A stretch of DNA of 64,000 nucleotides, from assembly GCF_000238335.3 (NCBI RefSeq), contig NZ_AHCB03000005.1:310001-374000 (forward strand), given 5' to 3'. The notes beneath the pieces were generated by a model. The model did no database searches and was not told the origin of the DNA. It saw only the letters and a list, made by a program, of their open reading frames with translations. Positions 1-8,525 of this stretch are shown piece after piece (position 1 is the stretch's first letter; every line of letters begins with the position of its first letter). The DNA comes from Pseudoalteromonas marina. GTDB lineage: Bacteria; Pseudomonadota; Gammaproteobacteria; Enterobacterales; Alteromonadaceae. The translations under genes and the position numbers were made by a program.

Positions 1-440
1 CGTGCATCACTCATTTCAAATTGGGTAAATAAGTAAGGCGTACCTTGATCCAATGTTTTGTATAACCCCACACTTTGGCGGTTGTAGGGAGCAGAAAAAT
101 CAATATTAAGCGTGTATTTACCCGGTTGAATTTTTTCATCACAGCTAAATTTAACTTTACCTGTTTTAAGTATTTCATTACTTAAGTCACAGTTTTCTTT
201 ACCTAAAAGTTGCGCCATTTTTACAGCATAATCCACGCCGTTTAGCTCAATGTAATGTGTTGGTTTTAATACTTCTAAGGCAATTTCAGTCATCCCTGTG
301 AATGTATCTTTGCTTGGGTCAAGTGTCAGCGATACATTTTGCGAACTTGGTTTTGCGAGTTTTTCGATAACGAATTCGTTAGCGTTTGCTGCATTTATTG
401 CTAGCGCAACACTCACAGTTAAGAGGCTTTTAAGAAACAT
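1..440 (-). CDS. M1 family metallopeptidase, N-terminal part (cut by window edge)
   Basis: Only the first 146 codons lie in the window; the gene continues past position 1. The start is the ATG at 440-438, followed by a Sec-type signal sequence (MFLKSLLTVSVALAINAANA). The following residues match the beta-sandwich N-terminal domain of M1 aminopeptidases: a GMTEIALEV strand, YIELNGVDY, and PYLFTQFEMSDAR, the segment that in the family leads into the substrate-binding region. The zinc site (HExxH) would be outside the window. It is probably an exported aminopeptidase trimming peptides in the periplasm. The family call is fairly secure; the exact subfamily cannot be told from this fragment. Confidence 0.85.
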   Translation of the reverse strand, partial: MFLKSLLTVSVALAINAANANEFVIEKLAKPSSQNVSLTLDPSKDTFTGMTEIALEVLKPTHYIELNGVDYAVKMAQLLGKENCDLSNEILKTGKVKFSCDEKIQPGKYTLNIDFSAPYNRQSVGLYKTLDQGTPYLFTQFEMSDA

Positions 441-563
441 AGTGATCCCTTGTTTATTGTTAGAAACGCCCAGATTTTATGGGTACAGTTTATCCTACCA
501 GTTTTTGTGAGGCGCGTAATTGATTTAAGAAGTGGCTTTGATGGTAAATAGTAACAAAGTTTG

Positions 564-1244
564 TCAGTGACTTTCGCGTGATAGAAAACGTTGCCAGCTG
601 AGTTGTGTATTTATAATACGTACTTGTTGAATAACCGTATTTAATAAGCTGATTTCATCAAACTGACTGTTTGGGTATTCGTTAAAGCCCATTAAATAAT
701 TAAAAGCGTCTTTAGAGTTAGCCTGAAGCGCATAAATACGCACTTGTTGTTCAAAGTTAAGGCGTAAACTACTAATGGCGGTTTTCATACCGAGCTGGTC
801 TACGTTGGGGATATCACATTTTTGCAAATAGCCGGCACGATCACCTTCACCCGAAAACCAAATACGTACTTTTTCACTGTATCTGCCGGTTTTAGCCGGG
901 AGATCAAACATAAGTCGCTGGTGGTTTTTAGATTGTATAAATTCAACATAATCGCTAAATCCTGCATCGATAAGTGCTTTATGTACAGGGACTAAGCGAG
1001 GCTTTATTTTACCGTGAGTATGGAAGCTAAAGCATAAAATATCATCAATAATACAAAGATCATCAAGTGTTAAACAGCCAATTTCATCACTGTAAGCACC
1101 GCTGTAATAGGCTATTAATGGCAGCCAAAAGTGCCAATGTTTTGCTTGCTCGCGGGGGAGTCGAACATCACCGTATATATATCCATTATAAAGAGTGTGC
1201 AGTTCCATAGCTGAAAAAGGGCGGCGACCAAGATGGGTTTTCAA
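564..1244 (-). CDS. Tyrosine-recombinase-like protein lacking catalytic residues
   Basis: The 226-residue protein resembles the catalytic core of phage-type integrases: KHWHFWLPLIAYYSGAYSDEI matches the family pattern W-L-P-L-x8-GARxNEI in its usual spacing, and PRLVPVHKALIDAG matches R-x-(I/V)-P-x-H. Key residues are missing. The first catalytic Arg (GAR) is Tyr51, the HxxR box reads SSLR (158-161, His lost, Arg kept), the later GH is GF, and no nucleophilic Tyr follows in the expected place. There is no N-terminal arm-binding domain. Recombination activity is therefore unlikely; a DNA-binding or decayed role is possible. It stands alone between the peptidase and the DUF2750 gene, with no attachment site recognised. 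Confidence 0.6.
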   Translation of the reverse strand: MKTHLGRRPFSAMELHTLYNGYIYGDVRLPREQAKHWHFWLPLIAYYSGAYSDEIGCLTLDDLCIIDDILCFSFHTHGKIKPRLVPVHKALIDAGFSDYVEFIQSKNHQRLMFDLPAKTGRYSEKVRIWFSGEGDRAGYLQKCDIPNVDQLGMKTAISSLRLNFEQQVRIYALQANSKDAFNYLMGFNEYPNSQFDEISLLNTVIQQVRIINTQLSWQRFLSRESH

Positions 1245-1281
1245 CGTAATACCTTGAAAATAGTGAGATGTTTTATTTTAT

Positions 1282-1310
1282 ACCCAACTAGCACTAGATG
1301 CTAGTCGGGT
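1282..1310 (-). terminator. Hairpin downstream of DUF2750 gene
   Basis: Twelve-base arms (ACCCAACTAGCA and TGCTAGTCGGGT, one mismatch) surround a five-base loop between the DUF2750 stop and the integrase-like start. No clear T run follows on the minus strand, so it may be a weak or factor-assisted terminator. Confidence 0.4.
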
Positions 1311-1341
1311 TATCAGGCTTTAAGGTCCTGTGTGTAAATTA

Positions 1342-1692
1342 TTATTCACTTAATGCACGAGCTAAACCCGTAGGTTCAATCTCAACACATACTTGGTCAT
1401 CATTCCAATTAATGCCAACTAATGCGTCGTCCTCATTTAAATCTTCAACCCATGCATCTAAAAATTCATCAAGGTTAATTTCTACCGGACTGTAATCTTT
1501 CCATTCTTCTTTGCACTGCGCTTTAGCCGCTTCTTCACTTTCCCAAAGCAGTAAAACATCAGTGTCGTCAAATTGGTTTGAGTCGCACACTACAAAGCCA
1601 TTATCTTCTGCGCCCAGTGCCCAAATGACTTCGCTAACACGTACTTTTTCTACGAAGTTAACTAGCTGTGATTCAATTTCAATATCGCTCAT
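1342..1692 (-). CDS. DUF2750 domain protein
   Basis: A 116-residue acidic soluble protein matching the DUF2750 family along its full length: a FVVCDSNQFDDTDVLLLW strand, an E-E-A-A-K-x-x-C helix, EEWKDYSPVEINLDEFL and a late LVGINWNDDQ. The function of the family is not known. The ATG at 1692 lies 17 bases after the stop of the GST gene, with an AAGG ribosome site before it, so both genes are probably cotranscribed. No signal peptide or membrane segment is present. Confidence 0.85.
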   Translation of the reverse strand: MSDIEIESQLVNFVEKVRVSEVIWALGAEDNGFVVCDSNQFDDTDVLLLWESEEAAKAQCKEEWKDYSPVEINLDEFLDAWVEDLNEDDALVGINWNDDQVCVEIEPTGLARALSE

Positions 1693-1709
1693 GTGTTTAC
1701 CTTATTAAG

Positions 1710-2288
1710 TTAGTGACGAGGATTAGTTTCTATTGCTGATTGACGTTCGCTAAATTGTCCATGAAATGCAACAAGTTCACTGTACTGACTAAAGTCAGTT
1801 AATTCACGAAAGCTAATCCAATCAAGCAGGCAGTATAAACTGATGTTGAGGTATTCACAGCTTTTAAATTGTTCATCGTTTAAATGATTGTTTAAAAAGC
1901 TTAATGTTTGTTCTATTCGCTCATTTTGCAGATTAAAAAATAATGCATCGCTTCGTGTATCTAAACCTGAGCGCTCGCATAATAGCATTTCAACAAGCGA
2001 GTCGTTGCAGGCATTAATAGTGGTAAGTAAGTGCTCTTGCGGCCAGTTTAGCTTTGATTTGCCTATTTTCTCTAATAAGTAGCGTATTATTGAGTTTGAG
2101 TCGCTCAGTGTTAAATCACCATCAATTAAAATAGGTATTTTTCGGGCTGGGTTTTTATTGGCCATTTTAGGGCGGTCTTGAGCTGAAAATATGTCTAAGC
2201 TTATAAGCTCTATATTACAGTTGTTTTGCAGAGCCCATATTCTAATTCGGCGAACGTAAGGTGAGGGAACAGAACCAATTAATTGCAT
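1710..2288 (-). CDS. Glutathione S-transferase family protein
   Basis: A 192-residue protein with a thioredoxin-fold N-terminal domain (MQLIGSVPSPYVRRIRIW; the Ser-Pro near residue 10 sits where the glutathione-activating residue lies), a cis-Pro motif in RKIPILI, and a D-S-N-S-I motif at the position of the E/D-S-x-A-I glutathione gamma-glutamyl contact. The helical C-terminal domain is shortened and weakly conserved. The ATG at 2288 is preferred over an in-frame GTG at 2294 because GGAG stands five bases before it. Substrate cannot be predicted. It lies upstream of DUF2750 and downstream of the ppiC terminator. Confidence 0.8.
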   Translation of the reverse strand: MQLIGSVPSPYVRRIRIWALQNNCNIELISLDIFSAQDRPKMANKNPARKIPILIDGDLTLSDSNSIIRYLLEKIGKSKLNWPQEHLLTTINACNDSLVEMLLCERSGLDTRSDALFFNLQNERIEQTLSFLNNHLNDEQFKSCEYLNISLYCLLDWISFRELTDFSQYSELVAFHGQFSERQSAIETNPRH

Positions 2289-2300
2289 AATCACTCCAAA

Positions 2301-2322
2301 AAAAGCCGCTAAAGCGGCTTTT
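2301..2322 (-). terminator. Rho-independent terminator of ppiC
   Basis: AAAAGCCGC-TAAA-GCGGCTTTT forms a perfect nine-base stem with a four-base loop. On the minus strand it is followed by a run of seven T, 30 bases beyond the ppiC stop codon. Confidence 0.85.
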
Positions 2323-2351
2323 ATTAAACGTTAATAGCAGTAAAGCTCAAT

Positions 2352-2633
2352 TTATTCTGAACGGCTAGTAACTTCAAGTAAATGGTAACCAAATTGCGTT
2401 TGTACAGGGCCCTGTACCTGGTTTATTGGGGCAGAAAAAACCACTTTATCAAACTCAGGAACCATCATACCTGGGCCAAACTCACCCAGAGCGCCGCCGT
2501 CTTGTCCTGATGGGCAATTAGAATGTACTTTTGCTAATTCAGCAAAGTCTTCGCCTTGTTCAATTTTTGTTTTTAAGTCTAAACATTGTGCTTCGCTGTC
2601 TACCAAAATGTGTCGTGCGCTTGCCACTGCCAT
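2352..2633 (-). CDS. ppiC: Peptidyl-prolyl cis-trans isomerase C (parvulin)
   Basis: The 93-residue length equals that of E. coli PpiC. The single parvulin domain shows all landmarks: ARHILV at the start, SNCPSGQDGGALGEFGPGMMVPEF in the middle, and QTQFGYHLLEV at the end. There is no signal peptide, so it is a cytoplasmic prolyl isomerase that speeds folding of proline-containing peptides. It forms a single-gene unit with its own terminator downstream (2301-2322). The identification is very firm. Confidence 0.93.
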   Translation of the reverse strand: MAVASARHILVDSEAQCLDLKTKIEQGEDFAELAKVHSNCPSGQDGGALGEFGPGMMVPEFDKVVFSAPINQVQGPVQTQFGYHLLEVTSRSE

Positions 2634-2717
2634 AAAATCTCCTGATTATAAGTGGTGTTTTTTTAACCTAGTGTATTGCCATACTAGTTAGTTTGTACAA
2701 ATTGTACCAGTATAAAT

Positions 2718-3296
2718 TTAGATTTTAGACAGGGAATTTTCCACTGCCTTAATCATTTTTTCTGAATCTGGTTTTACTTTGCTGTTAAATCGTAAAATTG
2801 TTTTACGATCAGCAGATACTAAATATTTATAAAAGTTCCAATTGGGCGAACTTGTTTGCTCGTTTAAATGCTTGAATATAGGATTTGCATCACTTCCTCT
2901 CACTTCGCTGGTGGCGAACATAGGAAAGGTGACCCCATAATTAATAAAACAGACTTTGGCCGTTTCTTTTTCGTTATCTTCTTCTTGGAAAAAGTCATCA
3001 GAAGGGAAGCCCAATATTACAAGCCCTTCGTCTTTGTATGTTTTGTGTAGTTTTTCTAAGCTTTCAAACTGAGGGGTGAAGCCACAGTTACTCGCAGTAT
3101 TAACAATTAACAGAGGTTTGTTTTTGTAGTCGCATAAGTTAATGGACTCTTTAGAGCGAAGCTTTCGGATATCAACGTTAGTAAAATCGTCACAGGCTTG
3201 GGGATTTACGGCTTCATTATTTGGCTGTGTTTGTGCCATTAAAGTTGAACTAACCAATAACGCAGTAAACCCTATTATCATTTTTTTAAGCATCAT
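2718..3296 (-). CDS. Exported glutathione peroxidase family protein
   Basis: The 192-residue precursor has a signal peptide (residues 1-21, ending LMAQ). The peroxidatic Cys71 lies in NTASNCGFTPQFESL, the family signature. Of the usual catalytic tetrad, Trp153 and Asn154 (WNFYKYLV) are kept, but the Gln of the GFPCNQF motif is Asp101 (GFPSDDF). This suggests a thiol peroxidase acting on hydroperoxides in the periplasm with altered chemistry. Two start Met codons are adjacent; AGG lies four bases before the first. It is transcribed alone, divergent from the acetyltransferase gene. Confidence 0.85.
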   Translation of the reverse strand: MMLKKMIIGFTALLVSSTLMAQTQPNNEAVNPQACDDFTNVDIRKLRSKESINLCDYKNKPLLIVNTASNCGFTPQFESLEKLHKTYKDEGLVILGFPSDDFFQEEDNEKETAKVCFINYGVTFPMFATSEVRGSDANPIFKHLNEQTSSPNWNFYKYLVSADRKTILRFNSKVKPDSEKMIKAVENSLSKI

Positions 3297-3374
3297 ATTA
3301 CCTAACTATCCGATTGTTTGATTGGCTGATCATACGCTAATATGGAGGAAATTGATCAACCACTTAAATTTACT

Positions 3375-3863
3375 ATGACAACTCGCTTAGCAACTATTGA
3401 CGACCTTAATGATATTGTCGCCATTTATAATGAAACCATAGAAGGGCGAATGGTAACGGCAGATACCGAAGAAGTAACCGTTGAAGAAAAAAAAGATTGG
3501 TTTAATAGTCATACACAAAAACGCCCAATTTATGTGTATTGCGAAAACGATACTGTACTTGCCTGGGTGAGTTATAAATCGTTTTACGGACGCCCTGCTT
3601 ACGACGGAACCGTAGAAATGAGCATTTACATCACTAAAAATGCACAAGGTAAAGGCTTGGGTAAAAAGTTAATGCAGTTTGCGCAATCGGAGGCTAAAAA
3701 GCTTGATATTAACGTGTTACTTGGCTTTATTTTTAGCCATAATTTGCCAAGCGTAAAGTTATTTAAGCACTTTGGTTTTGATGTGTGGGGGGAGTTACCA
3801 AACGTTGCCGTTATGGATAATAACTTATACAGCCTAACCATATTTGGTAAGCATTTAGAATAA
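3375..3863 (+). CDS. GNAT family N-acetyltransferase (PAT/MnaT-like)
   Basis: The fold is that of phosphinothricin/methionine-sulfone acetyltransferases: it begins TTRLATIDDLNDIVAIYNE, has G-R-P-A-Y-D-G-T-V-E-M-S-I-Y-I in the central strands, the acetyl-CoA-binding loop AQGKGLGKKLM, and a late SVKLFKHFGFDVWGELPNV. The start at 3375 is chosen because homologues begin at this Met. An upstream in-frame ATG at 3342 would add 11 residues; neither has a convincing ribosome site. It probably acetylates an amino compound; the natural substrate is unknown. Confidence 0.82.
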   Translation: MTTRLATIDDLNDIVAIYNETIEGRMVTADTEEVTVEEKKDWFNSHTQKRPIYVYCENDTVLAWVSYKSFYGRPAYDGTVEMSIYITKNAQGKGLGKKLMQFAQSEAKKLDINVLLGFIFSHNLPSVKLFKHFGFDVWGELPNVAVMDNNLYSLTIFGKHLE

Positions 3864-3981
3864 GTTACGCTTATTTATTGGTCATATTTGTTTACAAATA
3901 ACGCACAGGAATGTGTGTTATTTTCGTGTTTTTATACTACGCTGGTAACATATTAATTTTATTGGTTGTAAGTGTAGTTTA

Positions 3982-5955
3982 ATGGCTAGAAAAATATTGA
4001 TCATAGACAGCAGCACCATCATAGCAATGAGAGTAAAAGTACTCTTAGAGCTCATTGGATGTAATGTTGAGCTGATTCATTTCTCTATGCTTGAGATGTT
4101 TACTCACGCCGAAAATTACGATTTAGTTGTTATAGCTCACGGTGTGCCGGTTGCACCTATTAAACCGCTAATTGATAAATTATCTCATGGGCGTTTATTA
4201 TTACTTGCCCCTAAAACCGAAAACACAGAGCAGTTAACCGCATTTGCTGGCCTAAATAAAATAGTACCTGATGCTACGGTTGTTTATCCTTTCTTCTCTA
4301 ATAAAGAGATCACCTCTCTTTTAGAAAGCTTATTAGAGCTAGACTCTAACCATATGATGCAACTGCCCACTATATTGTTGGTCGATCATATCCAAAATCG
4401 CCTTGATAATATGAAGAGCAATTTAATTGGCGCACATATTAAAACCCTTACGGCAAGCAGCTTAAATGACGCACTCACTATTGCAAAAAGTAATAAAATC
4501 GATATTTTAATTAGCGATTTTAGCCTTGGTGAAGCGACTGGCCTTCAAATATTTTCAAAATTAAAAGTGTCGCAACCAAATGCACGGTGCTTGCTTTTCA
4601 CTTCCCGCCCTGACCAAGTTTCAATGATTGAAGCTATTCGCCAAGGTGTTGAAGACGTACTGATTAAACCGCTCAATGAAAATATTTTACTGCAATCAGT
4701 GCATAAGCTTTGGCAAACTGAATTATTAAAACGCCGCAATGCCGAGTTAGTTGAGCGCCTTCAAGAAACTGTCGATGCACTAATAGAAAAAGACAGCTTG
4801 CTACAAGTTATTTATAAACACACCCCTGACGCTATCATGCTATTTAAACGCAACGGTCAAATTATTGAAGCAAATGACGCTTGCTTAAGACTGTTAGATC
4901 TACCGTTTAGCGGGCTTTCTGGTAAATCTTTATTTGATTTTTTAGATAACGATTCGATTGCTGGAATCAAAGAAAAAATTTCAACATTAAACAGCAATCG
5001 TCAGTTCAGTTACGATTTACGTTTACCCATTAAAAGCGGTGGAACAGTGCCTTTGTTTGGCTCTTTTAACGAAATAGATCACCATGGTGAGATTGCACTG
5101 GCTGTAATTTTCAAAAATGTAACTCACTTAAAACAAAAAGAAGAGCTACTTCAAGAAGCTAAAGGGTTACTAGAAGAAGAGGTCAAAGCCCGTACATCGC
5201 AGTTAGAGCATGCTAAAAATGTAGCCGAAGCGGCAAATTTAAGTAAATCAGACTTCTTAGCAAATATGTCACATGAGCTGCGAACCCCCATGCACTCAAT
5301 TTTAAGTTTTGCACGCTTTGGACTCGATAAGCTAGAAGCTGGCGACTTTGCTAGAGAAAAGTTACTAAAATACTTATCTCGTATCGAGTGTAGTGGCGAT
5401 AGGCTGCTATCTTTATTAAATAACCTTCTTGATTTATCAAAGCTTGATGTAGGTAAATTTCCGTTTAACCCGCGCCCTCATAATTTAGAAAGCATTATTA
5501 AAACGAGCATTGACGATGTGTCGGGCACGGCGATGGAAAAACAAATTAATATTATTTTTCCTGCGCCAGATTCACCGGTCATTGTGCAATGCGATGAAGA
5601 GCAAATTAATCAGTTGTTGCGCAACGTATTGGGCAATGCATTAAAGTTTAGTGAGCCCAAAAGTAACATCACGCTTAAATTAGCATCGGATGGCCAATTT
5701 GCTGATATTGAAGTCATTGATAGTGGTATAGGTATTCCTGAAGATGAGCTTGATCATATTTTCACAAAGTTTGTGCAAAGCAGTAAAACAAACAGTGGTG
5801 CAGGTGGCACGGGGCTAGGCTTAGCACTTTGCCGAGAATTTGTATCGTTGCATCAAGGTCAAATTAGCGCGTGTAATAATACCAATGGTGGTGCCACAGT
5901 ACATATAAAATTACCACTTGAAATAAATTTAGACGAACACCTAGTCGATGAATAA
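3982..5955 (+). CDS. Hybrid sensor histidine kinase (REC-REC-PAS-HisKA-HATPase)
   Basis: A 657-residue soluble protein with unusual order. Residues 1-120 look like a receiver-type domain without a phosphoacceptor Asp (the expected strand reads YDLVVIAHG). Residues 128-245 form a true receiver (Asp179 in ILISDF, Lys229 in LIKPL). A PAS domain spans about 273-385, followed by a coiled linker. HisKA holds His431 in FLANMSHELRTP, and the ATPase domain has N (NVLGNALKFS), G1 (DSGIGIP) and G2 (GGTGLGLALC) boxes. No membrane segment is present. The response-regulator gene starts 70 bases downstream and is the likely partner. The input signal is unknown. Confidence 0.85.
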   Translation: MARKILIIDSSTIIAMRVKVLLELIGCNVELIHFSMLEMFTHAENYDLVVIAHGVPVAPIKPLIDKLSHGRLLLLAPKTENTEQLTAFAGLNKIVPDATVVYPFFSNKEITSLLESLLELDSNHMMQLPTILLVDHIQNRLDNMKSNLIGAHIKTLTASSLNDALTIAKSNKIDILISDFSLGEATGLQIFSKLKVSQPNARCLLFTSRPDQVSMIEAIRQGVEDVLIKPLNENILLQSVHKLWQTELLKRRNAELVERLQETVDALIEKDSLLQVIYKHTPDAIMLFKRNGQIIEANDACLRLLDLPFSGLSGKSLFDFLDNDSIAGIKEKISTLNSNRQFSYDLRLPIKSGGTVPLFGSFNEIDHHGEIALAVIFKNVTHLKQKEELLQEAKGLLEEEVKARTSQLEHAKNVAEAANLSKSDFLANMSHELRTPMHSILSFARFGLDKLEAGDFAREKLLKYLSRIECSGDRLLSLLNNLLDLSKLDVGKFPFNPRPHNLESIIKTSIDDVSGTAMEKQINIIFPAPDSPVIVQCDEEQINQLLRNVLGNALKFSEPKSNITLKLASDGQFADIEVIDSGIGIPEDELDHIFTKFVQSSKTNSGAGGTGLGLALCREFVSLHQGQISACNNTNGGATVHIKLPLEINLDEHLVDE

Positions 5956-6025
5956 AAGTACGCTAAAACAGTAAGTTGTTTATGTTTATACAATTTATTT
6001 TTGAATTTAAAAGGATGATTTAGTT

Positions 6026-7159
6026 ATGGCTTTAACAAAAATACTAGCAGTAGATGACGAGCCCTTTAACCTTGAAATAATTGAAGAAATTTTAGAAGAC
6101 TTAGATTTTGAGTTAAGGCTAGCCAACAGTGGCCCTGAGTGCTTGGATATGGTTGAAGACTATATGCCTCAAGTTATTTTACTTGACGTAAGCATGCCGA
6201 AGATGAGTGGTTACGAAGTGTGTAAAACACTTAAATTAAACCCAAATACCGCACATATTATTGTTATGTTTGTATCTGCAAGAGGAACTGTGGAGGAGCG
6301 CATGGAAGGCTACTCAGCCGGCGCTGAAGATTACATAGTAAAACCATTTGGGCATGATGAGCTTAGATCTAAATTAAAAAATCTAAACCAAGTATTAGTA
6401 GAGAAACAAAGTCTAGAAAAACAAGTAGAAGCGGCAACTTCAACCGCGTTCAATGCTATGGCTAACAGCAGCGAAATGGGACAAATAGTCAATTACGTAG
6501 AAAACATAGCGCTCATAACTAACCCAGACGATTTAGCAAAAGCACTTATTGATTGCCTACAATCTTTTGATTTACAAAGTAATGTAGAATTTAGATACGA
6601 CTCTATTGTTAAACATTATGCTTTACATGGTGTTTGCTCGCCTATTGTGATCGAGCTATTTGAAATGCTTAAAAACAAAGGCCGTTTGCATGAGTTTTCG
6701 CAGCGCTTATTAGTTAACTACGAGCTAATTAGTTTACTCATCTTAAACATGCCAGGACACGATCCTGATAAACACGGCAGAATACGCGATCACGTGTGCT
6801 TTATTGTTAGTGTTACAGAACAGCAGTTACGCGCCATAATAACTAAGAACTTATTAGATGCGCAGCAGGTAAAACTAAACGCAGTAGCAAGTACAGTACA
6901 CAGTAAATTTCATGGTTTGATAGATTTACTTAATGAAAATCGCCTAAACAACGAACAAGTATTTAAAAAACTTCAGGAAGAGCTTGAGGTTAGAATTCCA
7001 ACAATGGGTTTAGACGAAGACCAAGAAATTTTTATCTATAAAAAAGTAGATGAAACAATTCAAAATTCTGTAGCCCGCGAGGAGTCTGTTATTCAAGTAA
7101 AAGAGGCGTTCGCAGACATTGAAACAGAGCTTTCGATACTGCTAAACCATAGCCAATAA
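6026..7159 (+). CDS. Response regulator with uncharacterised C-terminal region
   Basis: Residues 1-125 are a standard receiver domain: acidic pair Asp10-Asp11, phosphoacceptor Asp54 in ILLDVSMPKMSG, a Ser/Thr switch in MFVSARG, and Lys in IVKPFG. A helical linker leads to about 230 residues that I cannot assign to a known output domain; the end of this part is strongly helical and acidic. No helix-turn-helix, GGDEF, EAL or kinase motifs were seen. AAGGA lies before the ATG. Its position after the hybrid kinase suggests that both form one phosphorelay. Confidence 0.82.
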   Translation: MALTKILAVDDEPFNLEIIEEILEDLDFELRLANSGPECLDMVEDYMPQVILLDVSMPKMSGYEVCKTLKLNPNTAHIIVMFVSARGTVEERMEGYSAGAEDYIVKPFGHDELRSKLKNLNQVLVEKQSLEKQVEAATSTAFNAMANSSEMGQIVNYVENIALITNPDDLAKALIDCLQSFDLQSNVEFRYDSIVKHYALHGVCSPIVIELFEMLKNKGRLHEFSQRLLVNYELISLLILNMPGHDPDKHGRIRDHVCFIVSVTEQQLRAIITKNLLDAQQVKLNAVASTVHSKFHGLIDLLNENRLNNEQVFKKLQEELEVRIPTMGLDEDQEIFIYKKVDETIQNSVAREESVIQVKEAFADIETELSILLNHSQ

Positions 7160-7283
7160 TAAACACATGGACTTACCTTTAGGGCTTGTTTGCCATTAAT
7201 ATCAGGTTTATCGCCCTATAATGGCGAACAATCACACTCCAATAGCTCTGGTTTGCTTTAGTACTAAATAGGCTTCTATGAAT

Positions 7284-8414
7284 TTATGCATCTCGTGGTA
7301 AGCCTTTTTCCACTATCCTGATCAGCCTTTGCGTTTTTCTAAGTGAGGGTTGTTTATTGTTTTGCTGCTCCAGTGCCCACTGAATATGCTCTTTTACTAG
7401 ATCACTACAACCATCAATTTTTTGTTCTAACGCGCTAACAATGCCAGGGTCAAAGTTTGCATTACCTAAACCAACAGCTAAATTACGTAACCAACGTTCA
7501 TGACCAATTCGGCGAATTGGGCTGCCTTCGGTATTTTTTAAAAATGTGGTTTCATCCCAACTAAACAGCTCAAGCAAGTCTTTGTCTTTTAACTGCGTAC
7601 GCGGATGAAAGTCTCGTTCGTCGGTTATTTGTCCGTAGCGGTTCCAAGGGCAAACTAATTGACAGTCGTCGCAGCCATAAACTCGGTTACCTAATAAGGC
7701 TCTGTATTGCTCAGGGATAGGGCCTTGGTGTTCTATTGTTAAGTATGAAATACACTTACGCGCATCAACCACATAAGGCTCTACAATTGCACCTGTAGGA
7801 CATAAGGTTATGCAGGCTACACACTTACCGCAGCCTTCAAAGGTATTTTCATTATCAATAGGTAAAGGTAAATCAATAAACAATTCACCTAAAAAAAACC
7901 ACGATCCAGCTTCTTTGTTTATTAGTAATGAATGTTTACCACGCCAGCCCAGTCCCGCTTTTTCAGCCAATTGGCGCTCTAATACAGGGGCTGAATCAAC
8001 AAAGGGTCTAAAACCATATTCACCTACTTCTTGTTCTATTTTTTGGCCGAGCTTTTTTAATCGATTACGAATTAATTTATGGTAGTCTCGGCCAAGTGCG
8101 TAACGGCTAATATAGGCTTTTTGTTTGTTTTTTAATGTTTTAGCAAAGCCAGCATCGGGGGGCAGGTAGTTCATTTTTACCGATATAACACGTTGTGTGC
8201 CAGGAATAAGCTCGTCAGGGCGAGCGCGTTTCATTCCATGTGCCGCCATATAATCCATTGAGCCATGAAACCCGGCGTCAAGCCAACGTTGAAGCTGTTG
8301 TTCATGCTTACTCAAATCTATATCAGTGATCCCTACTTCGCTAAAGCCGAGTTCTTTTCCCCATGCTTTTATTTGCTGGGCTAATTTAGGGTAGTCAGGA
8401 GTTAGGTTGCTCAC
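7284..8414 (-). CDS. queG: Epoxyqueuosine reductase
   Basis: The 376-residue cytoplasmic enzyme carries out the last step of queuosine synthesis, reducing epoxyqueuosine in the tRNA wobble position with cobalamin and two [4Fe-4S] clusters. Both ferredoxin-type cluster motifs are visible: CGKCVACITLCPTGAIV and CDDCQLVCPWNRYG. The N-terminal part has the family segments WGKELGFSEVGITD, GMKRARPDELIPGTQRVI and SRYALGRDYHKLIRNRLK. Length and full-length match make the call firm. Unlike in many gammaproteobacteria, no nnr/tsaE cluster lies upstream. Confidence 0.94.
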   Translation of the reverse strand: MSNLTPDYPKLAQQIKAWGKELGFSEVGITDIDLSKHEQQLQRWLDAGFHGSMDYMAAHGMKRARPDELIPGTQRVISVKMNYLPPDAGFAKTLKNKQKAYISRYALGRDYHKLIRNRLKKLGQKIEQEVGEYGFRPFVDSAPVLERQLAEKAGLGWRGKHSLLINKEAGSWFFLGELFIDLPLPIDNENTFEGCGKCVACITLCPTGAIVEPYVVDARKCISYLTIEHQGPIPEQYRALLGNRVYGCDDCQLVCPWNRYGQITDERDFHPRTQLKDKDLLELFSWDETTFLKNTEGSPIRRIGHERWLRNLAVGLGNANFDPGIVSALEQKIDGCSDLVKEHIQWALEQQNNKQPSLRKTQRLIRIVEKGLPRDA

Positions 8415-8525
8415 ACATATTCACGCATATTAAATAATCGCCCTGTAATTTAGCATAATTACAGGGGGGTGTTGAGGTTTACGCATCAATAGGTGTTTAA
8501 TCGTAAACCGCGTTTATGATAAAAA

